Assembly (NCBI GenBank): GCA_035318745.1
Contig: DATHEA010000002.1
Span: 62,001-126,000 of the forward strand
Direction: 5' to 3'
Source of the DNA: VRUE01 sp035318745
Lineage (GTDB): Bacteria > Actinomycetota > Thermoleophilia > Solirubrobacterales > 70-9
Length of the DNA stretch: 64,000 nucleotides
The first letter of the stretch is position 1, and each line of letters begins with the position of its first letter. Of this stretch, positions 28,201-36,600 are shown in pieces. The notes under the pieces were generated by a model that was not told where the DNA came from, ran no database searches, and saw only the letters and a program-made list of their open reading frames with translations. A program made the position numbers and the translations under genes.

Positions 28201-31200
28201 TTAGACGTTGAGCTTGGGCAAGACGCGCTCAAGACGCCGCGGCAGCCACCAGACCCTGTCGCCGAGGAGCAGCATCAGCGCCGGCAGGAGGACGATCCGG
28301 ACCACGGTCGCGTCGAGCAGCACCGCCACAGTCAGGCCGACCCCGAGCTGGCTGACGGTCGCGATCGGCGCTCCGGCGAAGGCGACGAAGACCGCCATCA
28401 TGATCGCCGCGGCGCCGGTGATGACCCGCGCGGTTCGTTCCAGGCCGAACTCGATCGCGGCGGCGTTGTCGCCATCGCGGTCATAGCTCTCCCGCATCCG
28501 CACCAGGAGGAAGACCGCATAGTCGATCGAGAGACCGAAGACGACGCCGAAGATCGCCGTCGCCCCGACCGCATCGACGTAGCTGCGCCCGCCGAGCGGC
28601 CAGTCTTCGGGCAGGTTGAAGAGCAGGGTGAGGATGCCGAAGGCGACGGCGACGGTCGCCAGGTTGAGGCCGACCGCGATCGCAGCCAGGGGAATGGCGC
28701 GAAGGACGAGGACGAGGACGAGGAAGGTGGCGAGGGTGATCGCTGCGACGACGAAGGGGATCCGCTCCCGGGTGACGTGGCTGTAGTCGTTGAGCTGGGC
28801 GGCTCCCCCGGCGACGCCGGTTTCGAGGCCCGCTTCCCGGCCCAGGTCGTCGGCCTCGACCTGGAGCCGCTTGTTGAGGGCGATCGAGCCGGGTGAGTTG
28901 AAGGTGAAGCGGGAGATCACCAGGATCGCCGCCGCCTGGCCGCCGCCGCTCAGGTCGATTGCGGTCGCGGTGCGCTCGCGCGCCCGAGGCCGGGCGCCGT
29001 CGAGCGCGGAGAGGACGAAGTAGCCGGAGTCGAAGAGGCCGGGCGTGGCGCGCTGCAGGCGTCGCGCCTGACGGTTCAGCCTGGCGCTGTTCGAGAGCAC
29101 CTGGACGGTGGCGCGGCGCACGCCCGTCTGCAAGGGCAGGGAGGCACTGTAGCCCTTGGCGAGGTTTTCTTCGAGCGACTCCGCCCCGTTGCGCAGGCGG
29201 GCGATGCCGCTTGCCAGGGCAGTCGCGCCGGCACCGAGGCGGGCAACGCCGCTTTCGAGGCCACCGGCAGCGCGGGCGAGGCGAGCGGAGCCGTGGGCGA
29301 GCTTTTTGCCCGCGCCTTCCAGTTTCTGCAGCCCATCGGAGAGCCGCGTCGCGCCATTGCTGAGGCGCTTGATCAGGATGATTCCCGAGACCAGCCAGTC
29401 GGTCACCTGCTTCGATTCTTCGGCGTCTTCGACCAGCCTTGCCTGCAACGCGGTCAGCTCGGCCGGCAGCCCGGCGTAGCCGGGGGCGTAGGCGGCACCG
29501 CTGGCCGGATTGGTGCCACTGACCGCGGCGAGCGCGTTGCGGACCGCATCCAGCGCCGGCCCGAAGTTAGGGTCGGTCTTGCCGGTCGTCATCCCTTCGA
29601 GCTGTTGCAGCGCCGTCTTCAGCTGCCCTTCGGCGTCTGCCGCCGGGGCCTGCAAGCGGGGCAGCGTCTGGTGCGCGTCCTCTTCGAGCGACTTGCGCAG
29701 GTGGCGGGAACGGCTCAGCGCGTTGTGGCGCAGGTTGGGAGCGAGGCTCTGTAGGGCGAACTTCAGGTTCAGGCCGGCAATCCCGGCGCGGTGCTGGGCG
29801 CCCGCCAGGCGACGCGTGCCGTCGGCAAAGATCCCCAGAGCGTTGACCGCTCTTTCGCTGCCGGTGGCGGCCTGCGCGAGTCCGGAGGCAAGCAGCGTGG
29901 CGCCGCTGGCGGCTTTGCCAGATCCCTCGGCAAGCAGACCGGCGCCGTAGCTCGCTTTCGAGATCCCGCTGCGCAGCAGGGCAACTCCGGACGCGGCGCG
30001 GCCAAGGTTGCGGCCCAATCGCCCCAGCTGGGCCAGCGGGCCCGTTTCGGTGCCGCCGGCGACCAGGGCGCCGACCCGTCGCAGCGGCGCCACAGCCCGC
30101 GAGATCTGCACGGGGCCGACCACCGTCTGCACGCCGGGAAGGGAGGCGATCCGGTGCTGCCAGCGGCTCAGCGCCTCAAGCCGGCTGGGTTCGGTGACGG
30201 TGCCGTGGTCGGTGCCGGCGACGATCACGAACGGCGCGTCGTATCCCGGGCCGATCGCCCGCTCGATCAGTTCGAAGTCCTCCCTGATCGGGTCGTCGTG
30301 AGCGAGCTGGGTCTGGCTCGGCGGCCCGGTCTTCAGCCCCACTGCCGGCGCTGCCAGAGCCAGGACCACGACCCCGATCGCGATCGCCACGGGCGCCGGG
30401 CGCCGCAGCGCCGCGCTGACGATCGTCATCAGACGCGAACGGCCTTCGCCGGGCGCGGACCCGATCCGCCAGCGATCGACGTTGGGGCCGCACAGGATCA
30501 GGACCGCCGGACCGCCGACGACCGCGACAAGGACGCTGAGCGCGACGACGATCAGCAGCGTCGCCGCAAGCGAACCGAGCAGCGAGCCGGGGACGATGAA
30601 GAACGCCACCAGCATCGAGAGCATCAGCGTGCTGCCGGCAAAGACGGTAGTGCGACCGGCGGTGCGTCGGGTCGCCCGGGCAGCATCGTAGGGCGTGGCG
30701 CCGTTGGTCAGCTCTTCGCGGAAGCGCGACACCATCAGCAGCGCGTAGTCGACGCCGAGCGCCAGGCCCATCATCGTGCAGACGACCAGGGCGAAGGCGT
30801 CGACGCTGAACCAGTTGGTCAGGATCGAGAGCAGCCCGCGCGAGGCGATCACGGTCACGGCGCCGAAGGCGAGCGGTATCCCCGCTGCGACCGGCGAGCG
30901 GAAGACGAGCAGAAGGACGAGTAGCAGGATCGGCAGGGCGATCAGCTCGCCACGCCTGGTGGCGGCGATCGAGTCGTCCTGGATCGCCCGCGAGAGCGTT
31001 GCGTAGCCGGTCTGGGTCGAGCGAACCGGTGGCTCGATCGTCGATGCGAGGATCTGGTTCAGTTCCGGGACCGTCTCGTTGACAGCCTCCTCGGTGCCGA
31101 CGTGGAAGTCGGCGATCACGATCGCCTCGCGTGGCGTCGGGCGAAGGCGCTGCACCGCCCCCAGATCCCAGGGAGAAAGCGTGGTCACGCCGGGATTGCG

Positions 31201-31521
31201 CCGCAGAGTGCGGATCAGTGACGGGCCCTGGCGATCGAGCTGCTTTGCCGGGCCGCGCAGCAGGATCACGAACGGCGCACTGTCGCCGAAGTGTTCGCGC
31301 AGCATGTGGTTGGCTCGGGCGGACGAGGTGCCGGGGATTTCGAGGCTGGTCGGGCTGAGCTTTCCCTCGACCCCGGCGCCGAGGGCCCCGAGCACGACGA
31401 CGGCAAGCAGGGCTGCTGCAAGCACACGCCGGGGGTGGCGCAGCAGGATCGGGCCGCGGCTGCGACCCTCGTTCCGCGCGGGCTCCCCGCGCACCCCACC
31501 ACTGCTCCTCCTCAAACCCAC
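28201..31521 (-). CDS. MmpL/RND-family transporter with YhgE-like spacer, copy 1
   Basis: A 1106-residue RND transporter of the MmpL type. The N-terminal half has a first helix at about 29-50, an external domain and a bundle of five helices including LALGVDYALLMVSRFREEL. The C-terminal half repeats this pattern with FGLSIDYAVFLLVRMRESYD. Between them lies an unusually long external segment of repeated Gly-Ala-x2-Leu-x2-Gly heptads, like that in YhgE/Pip proteins. MmpL proteins export lipids or take part in envelope assembly. It is followed by six mce genes in the same direction. GTG follows CAAACT by six bases. Confidence 0.9.
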   Translation of the reverse strand: MGLRRSSGGVRGEPARNEGRSRGPILLRHPRRVLAAALLAVVVLGALGAGVEGKLSPTSLEIPGTSSARANHMLREHFGDSAPFVILLRGPAKQLDRQGPSLIRTLRRNPGVTTLSPWDLGAVQRLRPTPREAIVIADFHVGTEEAVNETVPELNQILASTIEPPVRSTQTGYATLSRAIQDDSIAATRRGELIALPILLLVLLLVFRSPVAAGIPLAFGAVTVIASRGLLSILTNWFSVDAFALVVCTMMGLALGVDYALLMVSRFREELTNGATPYDAARATRRTAGRTTVFAGSTLMLSMLVAFFIVPGSLLGSLAATLLIVVALSVLVAVVGGPAVLILCGPNVDRWRIGSAPGEGRSRLMTIVSAALRRPAPVAIAIGVVVLALAAPAVGLKTGPPSQTQLAHDDPIREDFELIERAIGPGYDAPFVIVAGTDHGTVTEPSRLEALSRWQHRIASLPGVQTVVGPVQISRAVAPLRRVGALVAGGTETGPLAQLGRLGRNLGRAASGVALLRSGISKASYGAGLLAEGSGKAASGATLLASGLAQAATGSERAVNALGIFADGTRRLAGAQHRAGIAGLNLKFALQSLAPNLRHNALSRSRHLRKSLEEDAHQTLPRLQAPAADAEGQLKTALQQLEGMTTGKTDPNFGPALDAVRNALAAVSGTNPASGAAYAPGYAGLPAELTALQARLVEDAEESKQVTDWLVSGIILIKRLSNGATRLSDGLQKLEGAGKKLAHGSARLARAAGGLESGVARLGAGATALASGIARLRNGAESLEENLAKGYSASLPLQTGVRRATVQVLSNSARLNRQARRLQRATPGLFDSGYFVLSALDGARPRARERTATAIDLSGGGQAAAILVISRFTFNSPGSIALNKRLQVEADDLGREAGLETGVAGGAAQLNDYSHVTRERIPFVVAAITLATFLVLVLVLRAIPLAAIAVGLNLATVAVAFGILTLLFNLPEDWPLGGRSYVDAVGATAIFGVVFGLSIDYAVFLLVRMRESYDRDGDNAAAIEFGLERTARVITGAAAIMMAVFVAFAGAPIATVSQLGVGLTVAVLLDATVVRIVLLPALMLLLGDRVWWLPRRLERVLPKLNV

Positions 31522-31526
31522 CGTGC

Positions 31527-31533
31527 TAGTTTG
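31527..31533. promoter_or_regulatory. Overlapping divergent -10 boxes (MmpL-like copy 1 / secreted paralogue 3)
   Basis: Rightward TAGTTT (31527-31532) overlaps leftward CAAACT (31533-31528). The leftward box lies six bases from the GTG of the transporter. The rightward transcript has a leader with GGAGGGG before the ATG at 31563. Only 41 bases separate the two starts. Confidence 0.45.
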
Positions 31534-31562
31534 ATGGTCGGGGACTACGGAGGGGCCTGAGG

Positions 31563-32330
31563 ATGCGGAAGACTGTGTTAAGAACGCTGGTCGTGGGGGC
31601 TGCCGTCGCCTTGCTGGCAGTGGGAGCGGCGCAGGCGATCACGTTGCGGGTCGGCGACATCATCATCACCAGCGACGGGGGTTTCACGCCGACCACGTTG
31701 CCGAAGAACAAGAACGCGCCGATCAAACTGTACGGGCACGCGAAGTTCGCGACCATCGACGGCACCCGCCCCTCGCCGCTGCGCACTCTGACGCTCGAAT
31801 TCGACAAGCACGGCGCGGTTGAGACGCGCGGGCTCGAAAAATGCACGATGGCGAAGCTGGTGGCGACGACGACGAAGACCGCCCGCAAGCTCTGCCCCGA
31901 CGCGATCGTCGGCACGGGTTTCGGCACCGCGCTCGTCGAGCTGCCAGAACAGCGTGGAATCGAAGCCTCCTCGCCGCTTACCCTCTTCAACGGCCCGGTC
32001 AAGCATGGCAACCCGACCGTCCTCGGCCACGCCCACATCGACTATCCCGGGCCGACGACCTACGTCATCCAGATCGAGATCCAGAAAGTCCACCACGGCC
32101 GCTATGGATTCAAAACGGTCGCCAACTTCCCCAAGATCGTCAACGACTACGGCTCGCCGATCTCCGGCCACCTGACGATCGGCAAGGAATGGATGTACAA
32201 GGGACAGCGGCTCAGCTACGCCAACGCCCACTGCGCGGACGGGCGGTTGCAGGCAAAAGCCGAATTCAGCTTCAAGAACGGCGATTTCGTCCAGGGCACC
32301 ATCTTCAAACCCTGCAAGGCGAAGAAGTAA
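31563..32330 (+). CDS. Secreted four-cysteine family protein, paralogue 3
   Basis: A 255-residue secreted protein with a signal peptide at about residues 1-24 (ending AAQA). It retains the family outline: VGDIIITSDGGFTPTTLPKN, DGTRPSPLRTLTLEFDKHGA, FNGPVKHGNPTVLGHAHIDY and FSFKNGDFVQGTI. The four family cysteines are in LEKC, KLC, AHC and KPC. It is closer to paralogue 4 (next gene) than to paralogues 1 and 2. GGAGGGG lies eight bases before the ATG. It is transcribed divergently from the MmpL-like transporter. Confidence 0.8.
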   Translation: MRKTVLRTLVVGAAVALLAVGAAQAITLRVGDIIITSDGGFTPTTLPKNKNAPIKLYGHAKFATIDGTRPSPLRTLTLEFDKHGAVETRGLEKCTMAKLVATTTKTARKLCPDAIVGTGFGTALVELPEQRGIEASSPLTLFNGPVKHGNPTVLGHAHIDYPGPTTYVIQIEIQKVHHGRYGFKTVANFPKIVNDYGSPISGHLTIGKEWMYKGQRLSYANAHCADGRLQAKAEFSFKNGDFVQGTIFKPCKAKK

Positions 32331-32386
32331 GCCCGCTCCACAGCGGCGCTACCCTGGTAGGTACCTGGGTTTTCAGGAGGGTGACG

Positions 32387-33151
32387 ATGCGGACGCGGCT
32401 ACCAGCGATCGGAGTGCTGCTTGCAGTTGGCGCCGTCCTGCTCGCGGGCTCGGCGGGGGCGGCGACCGTGCGCGTCGGGACGCTCGTCCTGCACGCCGAC
32501 GGGGGCTTCGAGCCACAGGTGCTGCCGAAACGGACCTATGCGCCGATCCACTTCCAGGGCTTCGGCGAAATCAAGACCACGGACGGATCGATACCGCCCG
32601 CCCTCCAGCACATCAAGCTCGACTTCGACCACGACGGGCACTTGACCACCGCGGGACTCGCCGTATGCAGGCCTTCTCAGCTCGAAGGGGCGACCACCCA
32701 GCAGGCTCGTCGCCGCTGCGCCGCCTCGATAGTCGGCACCGGGCGGATCGGCGCCGAGGTCAGCTTGGCAGGCATCGCCCGCCTCGAACTGCGCACGCCC
32801 CTCACCGTTTTCAACGGCCCGCGCCGCAACGGCGACCCGACGGCGATCTTGCACGCCCAGGCCCCCTTCCCCGTCTCCGAAACCTACGTGATCGTCGTCC
32901 CGATCGAACGCCGCCAGGGCACCTACGGCTACAAGGTTGCATTCGACATTCCGGCGATCGCCGGGGGCTTCGGTTCGCTCACCTACATCAGCGCGAAGAT
33001 CGGCCGCCTCTACAAGTCCCACGGCACCCAGCGCAGCTACATCTCCGCCCGCTGCTCGGACTACATCCTCCAGACCCAGGGCTACTTCTCCTTCGCCGAC
33101 GGCAACGTCATCTACGGCAGTGTCTTCAAGGCTTGCCGGCCGGAGGGCTGA
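32387..33151 (+). CDS. Secreted four-cysteine family protein, paralogue 4
   Basis: A 254-residue secreted protein with a signal peptide at about residues 1-26 (ending AGA). AGGAGG six bases before the ATG at 32387 fixes the start; the frame is open far upstream, but that part lies over paralogue 3 in another frame. Family blocks are LVLHADGGFEPQVLPKRTYA, FNGPRRNGDPTAILHAQAPF, DIPAIAGGFGSL and SYISARCSDY. The four cysteines are conserved (AVC, RRC, ARC, KAC). Function unknown. Confidence 0.8.
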   Translation: MRTRLPAIGVLLAVGAVLLAGSAGAATVRVGTLVLHADGGFEPQVLPKRTYAPIHFQGFGEIKTTDGSIPPALQHIKLDFDHDGHLTTAGLAVCRPSQLEGATTQQARRRCAASIVGTGRIGAEVSLAGIARLELRTPLTVFNGPRRNGDPTAILHAQAPFPVSETYVIVVPIERRQGTYGYKVAFDIPAIAGGFGSLTYISAKIGRLYKSHGTQRSYISARCSDYILQTQGYFSFADGNVIYGSVFKACRPEG

Positions 33152-33191
33152 GTCGGCGTGCCATTCGCGGGCTTCCTATACTTGCCGACCC

Positions 33192-33265
33192 GGGCCGCTA
33201 GCTCAACTGGTTAGAGCAGGAGCCTCTTAAGCTCAAGGTTGAAGGTTCGAGTCCTTCGCGGCCCA
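33192..33265 (+). tRNA. tRNA-Lys (anticodon CUU)
   Basis: A 74-nt cloverleaf: acceptor GGGCCGC (33192-33198) pairs with GCGGCCC (33258-33264); the D arm has AGCTCAACTGGTTAGAGC, the anticodon loop is CTCTTAA giving CUU, and the T arm has GGTTCGAGTCC. The 3' CCA is not encoded. Confidence 0.93.
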
Positions 33266-33276
33266 CTCGTCAGCGG

Positions 33277-34083
33277 TTATTCGCCGAGCGAGCCTGCTGA
33301 GGTCCCGCCGAGGCCGAGTGGGTTTTTCAGCTGTTCCTTGCCCACTTCTTTCTGCACTTTGGCGAGTTCCTTCTTCTGCTTGTCGAATTTCTTGCTTTGT
33401 TCGCGGTATTGGGCCAGCTGTTTTTCGACGTTCTTGGCTTCCGTCTTGGAGGAAGACTTGGCCGCCGCTTGCTTCGTCGTCTTGTCACCGCCGGCGAATT
33501 CGCCGTTGAAGTACTGATAGATCGCCAGGGTGCTTAGCGAGCCCAAGCTGGGGCTCTGCTCTGCGGCGACCTTCTGCGCCTTGGTCGCCTTGGCGACGTT
33601 TTCCTCGGCTTCGAGCACGCTGGTCGACGATTCCGCCAACCGGAAGAAGGTCCCGGCCACCAGCTGCGCCGCCGTCGCACTCGGTTCCTTGGCCTGCTTC
33701 AGGTAGCGGCTCCAGGCTTCCGAGCCGGCTTCGAAATCTTTGCGCGCTTCGGGGGTGACGGTGGGGACTTCGGTTTCCGAGACGACTTCGATCTGCGAGT
33801 TGCCCCCGTTGATGCGCGCTCGCGTCAACTGCAGCAGCAGCTGTTCGTTGTTGGGATCTTTGACCAGACGCCCTTCGATCCGTTCGGCCTGTTCTTCGAA
33901 CAGCTTGCTGGCGCTGCTGGAGCTGCTGGAGTTCCCAAACAGTTCGCCGATGTTGACCGGGCCGACGACGAGGAAGAGGCTGCCGCCCATGAGCAGGGCG
34001 AGGATCGCGTAGACGACCCGGACAACGTGTTTACGTTTTCCCCGGGTGTCGAATACCAACCGCCGCTCGCCGCTTGACGCCAT
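33277..34083 (-). CDS. Membrane-anchored TPR/coiled-coil protein downstream of tatC
   Basis: A 268-residue protein. A short basic cytoplasmic start is followed by one transmembrane helix (VVRVVYAILALLMGGSLFLV) and a Ser-rich linker. Next comes an alpha-helical part resembling TPR units (about residues 70-190, e.g. RLVKDPNNEQLLLQLTRARI), and then a Lys/Glu-rich coiled coil. The ATG at 34083 is chosen because AGGAGAG lies upstream and a longer frame would read back into tatC. It starts seven bases after the tatC stop, so it is probably co-transcribed. A role in Tat export or quality control is only inferred from position. Confidence 0.7.
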   Translation of the reverse strand: MASSGERRLVFDTRGKRKHVVRVVYAILALLMGGSLFLVVGPVNIGELFGNSSSSSSASKLFEEQAERIEGRLVKDPNNEQLLLQLTRARINGGNSQIEVVSETEVPTVTPEARKDFEAGSEAWSRYLKQAKEPSATAAQLVAGTFFRLAESSTSVLEAEENVAKATKAQKVAAEQSPSLGSLSTLAIYQYFNGEFAGGDKTTKQAAAKSSSKTEAKNVEKQLAQYREQSKKFDKQKKELAKVQKEVGKEQLKNPLGLGGTSAGSLGE

Positions 34084-34090
34084 CAGCCGG

Positions 34091-34864
34091 TCATCTCTCC
34101 TGCGTTGAGGGTTTTGCCGTTCCTCCCGACGCCCTCGGCCTGTCGAAGGCGCGTGCAAGCAAGATACTCAACTCGTACAAAGCAAGTAAGGGAACCATCT
34201 CGAGCAGCATCGAGACCGGGTCGACGCCGGGCAGCGCTGCCGCGACGATGGCGATGACCAGATAGGCGTAACGGCGATTGGAGCTGAGCTGGGCGACGCT
34301 GACGATTCCCAGCCGGGTGACCGCGAGAATCGCCAGCGGCATCTGGAAGACGATGCCCCCGGCGAGCATCGTCATCGAGAAGAAGCTGTAGTAGTCGCGG
34401 GCGCGGACCTGGACGTTGAACTGGCTGTCGTTGAAGTTGAGCAGGAACTTGGCCGCGGCCGGCATGACGACGAAGTAGGCGAAGGCAACGCCGGCGAGGA
34501 AGAGCACCGGGGCCATCAACATGATCGGCAGGGCGACGCGGCGCTCGGCATCGCTGAAAGCCGGCAAGACGTAGGCGTAGGCCTGGTAAAGCAGCACCGG
34601 CAGCGAGAGGATGATCGCGCCATAGGCTGCGACCGTCAGCGTCGTCGTGAAGGGCTCGGTGACGCCGAAGGTGATCAACTGCTTGTGAGCGCTCGGCAGC
34701 GGGCCGGAGGCGATTTCGAGCAACAGATGGTTCTGCCAAAAGCAGAGCGCGAGGGCTACGCCAAACGCGGCTGCGCTGACGATGAGGCGGCTGCGCAACT
34801 CATCGAGGTGCTCTACGAGGCTGAGGCGGTCTTCGTGGGAGACCGGCCTGACGCGGCGGGACAT
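34091..34864 (-). CDS. tatC: Sec-independent protein translocase TatC
   Basis: TatC recognises twin-arginine signal peptides and nucleates the Tat translocon. The protein has 257 residues with six membrane helices. Its N-terminus reads SLVEHLDELRSRLIVSAAAF, including the Glu-Leu-Arg signal-peptide contact motif, and the first periplasmic loop has ITFGVTEPFTT. It lies 12 bases after tatA. The Rieske protein 4 kb away carries a matching twin-arginine-like signal and is a plausible substrate. Confidence 0.95.
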   Translation of the reverse strand: MSRRVRPVSHEDRLSLVEHLDELRSRLIVSAAAFGVALALCFWQNHLLLEIASGPLPSAHKQLITFGVTEPFTTTLTVAAYGAIILSLPVLLYQAYAYVLPAFSDAERRVALPIMLMAPVLFLAGVAFAYFVVMPAAAKFLLNFNDSQFNVQVRARDYYSFFSMTMLAGGIVFQMPLAILAVTRLGIVSVAQLSSNRRYAYLVIAIVAAALPGVDPVSMLLEMVPLLALYELSILLARAFDRPRASGGTAKPSTQER

Positions 34865-34876
34865 CCCGTGCCGGCC

Positions 34877-35122
34877 TCAGGGCTGCTTGTGTGCGACGGG
34901 CTCGGCCTTCTCGTCTGCGACTGGACCAGGGTCCCCGGCTGGGATCTCACGCTGCCTGGGAGGCTCCTCGTCCTCGTCGTGGTCACCGCTGACCGAGCCA
35001 CGAAACTCGCGGATGCCCTTGCCCAGCGAACGCCCCAGCTCCGGCAGGCGTTTCGGGCCGAACACGATCAGGGCGATGATCAGGACGACGATTATCTCGA
35101 GGGGACCGATGTTTCCAAGCAT
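34877..35122 (-). CDS. tatA: Sec-independent protein translocase TatA
   Basis: TatA assembles the export pore with TatC. It is an 81-residue protein with an N-terminal membrane helix GPLEIIVVLIIALIVFGPKR, the FGPKRLPELGRSLG hinge and amphipathic helix, then an acidic/Pro-rich tail. A longer frame adds 28 residues, but TACCAT (35129-35134) lies six bases before the ATG at 35122 and family members begin at about this point. It forms an operon with tatC and the TPR/coiled-coil gene. No separate TatB is visible. Confidence 0.93.
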   Translation of the reverse strand: MLGNIGPLEIIVVLIIALIVFGPKRLPELGRSLGKGIREFRGSVSGDHDEDEEPPRQREIPAGDPGPVADEKAEPVAHKQP

Positions 35123-35128
35123 CGACCC

Positions 35129-35134
35129 ATGGTA
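35129..35134 (-). promoter_or_regulatory. -10 box of a leaderless promoter (tatA operon)
   Basis: Reverse-strand TACCAT, six bases before the tatA ATG. It decides the start at 35122. Confidence 0.55.
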
Positions 35135-35262
35135 ACGGGCGCCAGGCGCCCGTGGATCAGGGCGAATTGGGGGTGCCTGTCTACCCGGTTCTGGGTTTTT
35201 CTGCAATTGACGCGGGAAACCCCGGATTAAACCCCTGTCTCGCGTGTTCGATAGTCAGAGCA

Positions 35263-35595
35263 ATGAATAACGCCGGCCGCACAGAGACGAAGATCGAGAC
35301 TGGACTTCACGTCTGCCCCGAGTGTCGCTCGAAGCTGGTGCAGCCGACCCGCTGGGAGCAGACGGCAAAGCGCGGGCATTGGCGCCTCTGGCGTCGCTGC
35401 CCCGAGTGCGAGTGGCGCTGCGACGGCATCCACGGCGAGAACGAGATCGATGCTTTCGACGAGGCGCTCGACGATGGCGCCGTGGCGCTTGCCGGTCAGC
35501 TCCACGAGCTCGAACGGGAAAGCATGCGAGAAATCGCCGAGACCTTCACGACCGCCCTCGCGGCGGACTTGATCACCGCCGACGACTTCGGCTAG
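35263..35595 (+). CDS. Zinc-ribbon protein, unknown function, 110 aa
   Basis: A small cytoplasmic protein. Two CPxC pairs (HVCPECRSKLV and RRCPECEWRC) about 30 residues apart form a likely zinc ribbon in the first half. The second half is an acidic helix ending LTTADDFG-like (ADLITADDFG). The ATG at 35263 follows GATAGT by seven bases; the longer upstream frame is discarded. Such ribbons often bind nucleic acid or RNA polymerase, but nothing here shows the partner. The stop codon lies at the edge of a perfect palindrome. Confidence 0.72.
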   Translation: MNNAGRTETKIETGLHVCPECRSKLVQPTRWEQTAKRGHWRLWRRCPECEWRCDGIHGENEIDAFDEALDDGAVALAGQLHELERESMREIAETFTTALAADLITADDFG

Positions 35596-35629
35596 TGGTG
35601 TGACCGGCAACGTTGCCGGTCACACCACT
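35594..35629. terminator. Perfect 36-bp palindrome, bidirectional terminator candidate
   Basis: AGTGGTGTGACCGGCAAC is followed immediately by its exact complement, with no loop. It lies between two convergent stops (35595 and 35635). There is no T-tract. It looks like the arms of the family A/B repeats without any core. Confidence 0.8.
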
Positions 35630-35634
35630 GGTCC

Positions 35635-36600
35635 TCAGCTGTAGCGCTGGACGACCCCGTCGGCAACCAGGTCGAACAGCTTGCGACGTTCTGCGTCGAA
35701 GCCGGCCGACGCCAGCCGGCGCTTGCCTTCGGCGACCATCTCCAGCGCGCGGGAGCGAACCTGCCTCAGGGCGCCGCTGAACTCGATCCGATCGCAGAGC
35801 CGAACGGCGGCGTCGGCGTCTAACGAGTGCAGGTCGACGGAGCCGATCTCCGGATCCCGCTCCGCGGCGAGGATCAGGGGAAGGGTCACGGTGCCATCGA
35901 GGAGGTCGGTGCCCCGCGCCTTCCCGGTCCGCTCCGGCGGCCCCGAGACGTCGAGCACATCGTCGAGGAGCTGGAAGGCGAGGCCGATCGCGGCGCCGAA
36001 ATCGCCGAGGGCCTCCTCGTCGCGACCGAGCAGGCAGGCCGATTCGAACAGCGTCGCCGTCTTGAGGCGGCAGCGTTTCAGGTAGCGACTCTCGCTGACC
36101 GAGAGGTCGTATGCATCGCGACGCTGGGCCAGCTCGCCGCGGGCGAGCGCGACCGAGGCGCCGGAGAGCAGCTCGATCGAGCGCAGGTCCCCTGCGCCGG
36201 CCAGCAAGGCGAACGCCCGTGAAAAAAGTAGATCCCCGGTCGCGGTGGCACGCTCGCGACCGGAGGTAGCGGCGACCGTCGGCTTGCCGCGGCGTAACGG
36301 CGCGGCGTCGAGAACGTCGTCGTGGACCAGCGTCGCCATATGGATCAGCTCGATCGCAGTCGCTGCTCGGACCGCCTCCTCCCCTCCCTCCTCGCCGGCG
36401 CAGAGCAGAACCAGCAGCGGTCGCAGACGCTTTCCCCCCGCCTCCAGGGTCATCGCTGCGTCGGCAGCCAGCGCCTCCCCGTAGCCGGCCCCCTGTTCGC
36501 GCAGCATCTGCTCGACCTGTCCCAGCCGCGTCGGCAGCCAGCGGCTCGAAGCGTCGAGGACCGCGGTGACCGGCGGCGGTACCGCCGAGTGGCGGGTCAC
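35635..36600 (-). CDS. Polyprenyl (heptaprenyl-type) diphosphate synthase
   Basis: A 321-residue trans-isoprenyl diphosphate synthase. The first Asp-rich motif is HDDVLDAA (after IELIHMATL) and the second is FQLLDDVLDVSG; KRLRPLLVLL near the N-terminus binds diphosphate. The GTG start at 36600 overlaps the menG stop by one base (TAGTG), so the two genes are coupled. A longer frame exists but lies over menG. The enzyme most likely makes the menaquinone side chain, since menG and the quinol-oxidising complex are upstream. Chain length cannot be read. Confidence 0.9.
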   Translation of the reverse strand: MTRHSAVPPPVTAVLDASSRWLPTRLGQVEQMLREQGAGYGEALAADAAMTLEAGGKRLRPLLVLLCAGEEGGEEAVRAATAIELIHMATLVHDDVLDAAPLRRGKPTVAATSGRERATATGDLLFSRAFALLAGAGDLRSIELLSGASVALARGELAQRRDAYDLSVSESRYLKRCRLKTATLFESACLLGRDEEALGDFGAAIGLAFQLLDDVLDVSGPPERTGKARGTDLLDGTVTLPLILAAERDPEIGSVDLHSLDADAAVRLCDRIEFSGALRQVRSRALEMVAEGKRRLASAGFDAERRKLFDLVADGVVQRYS

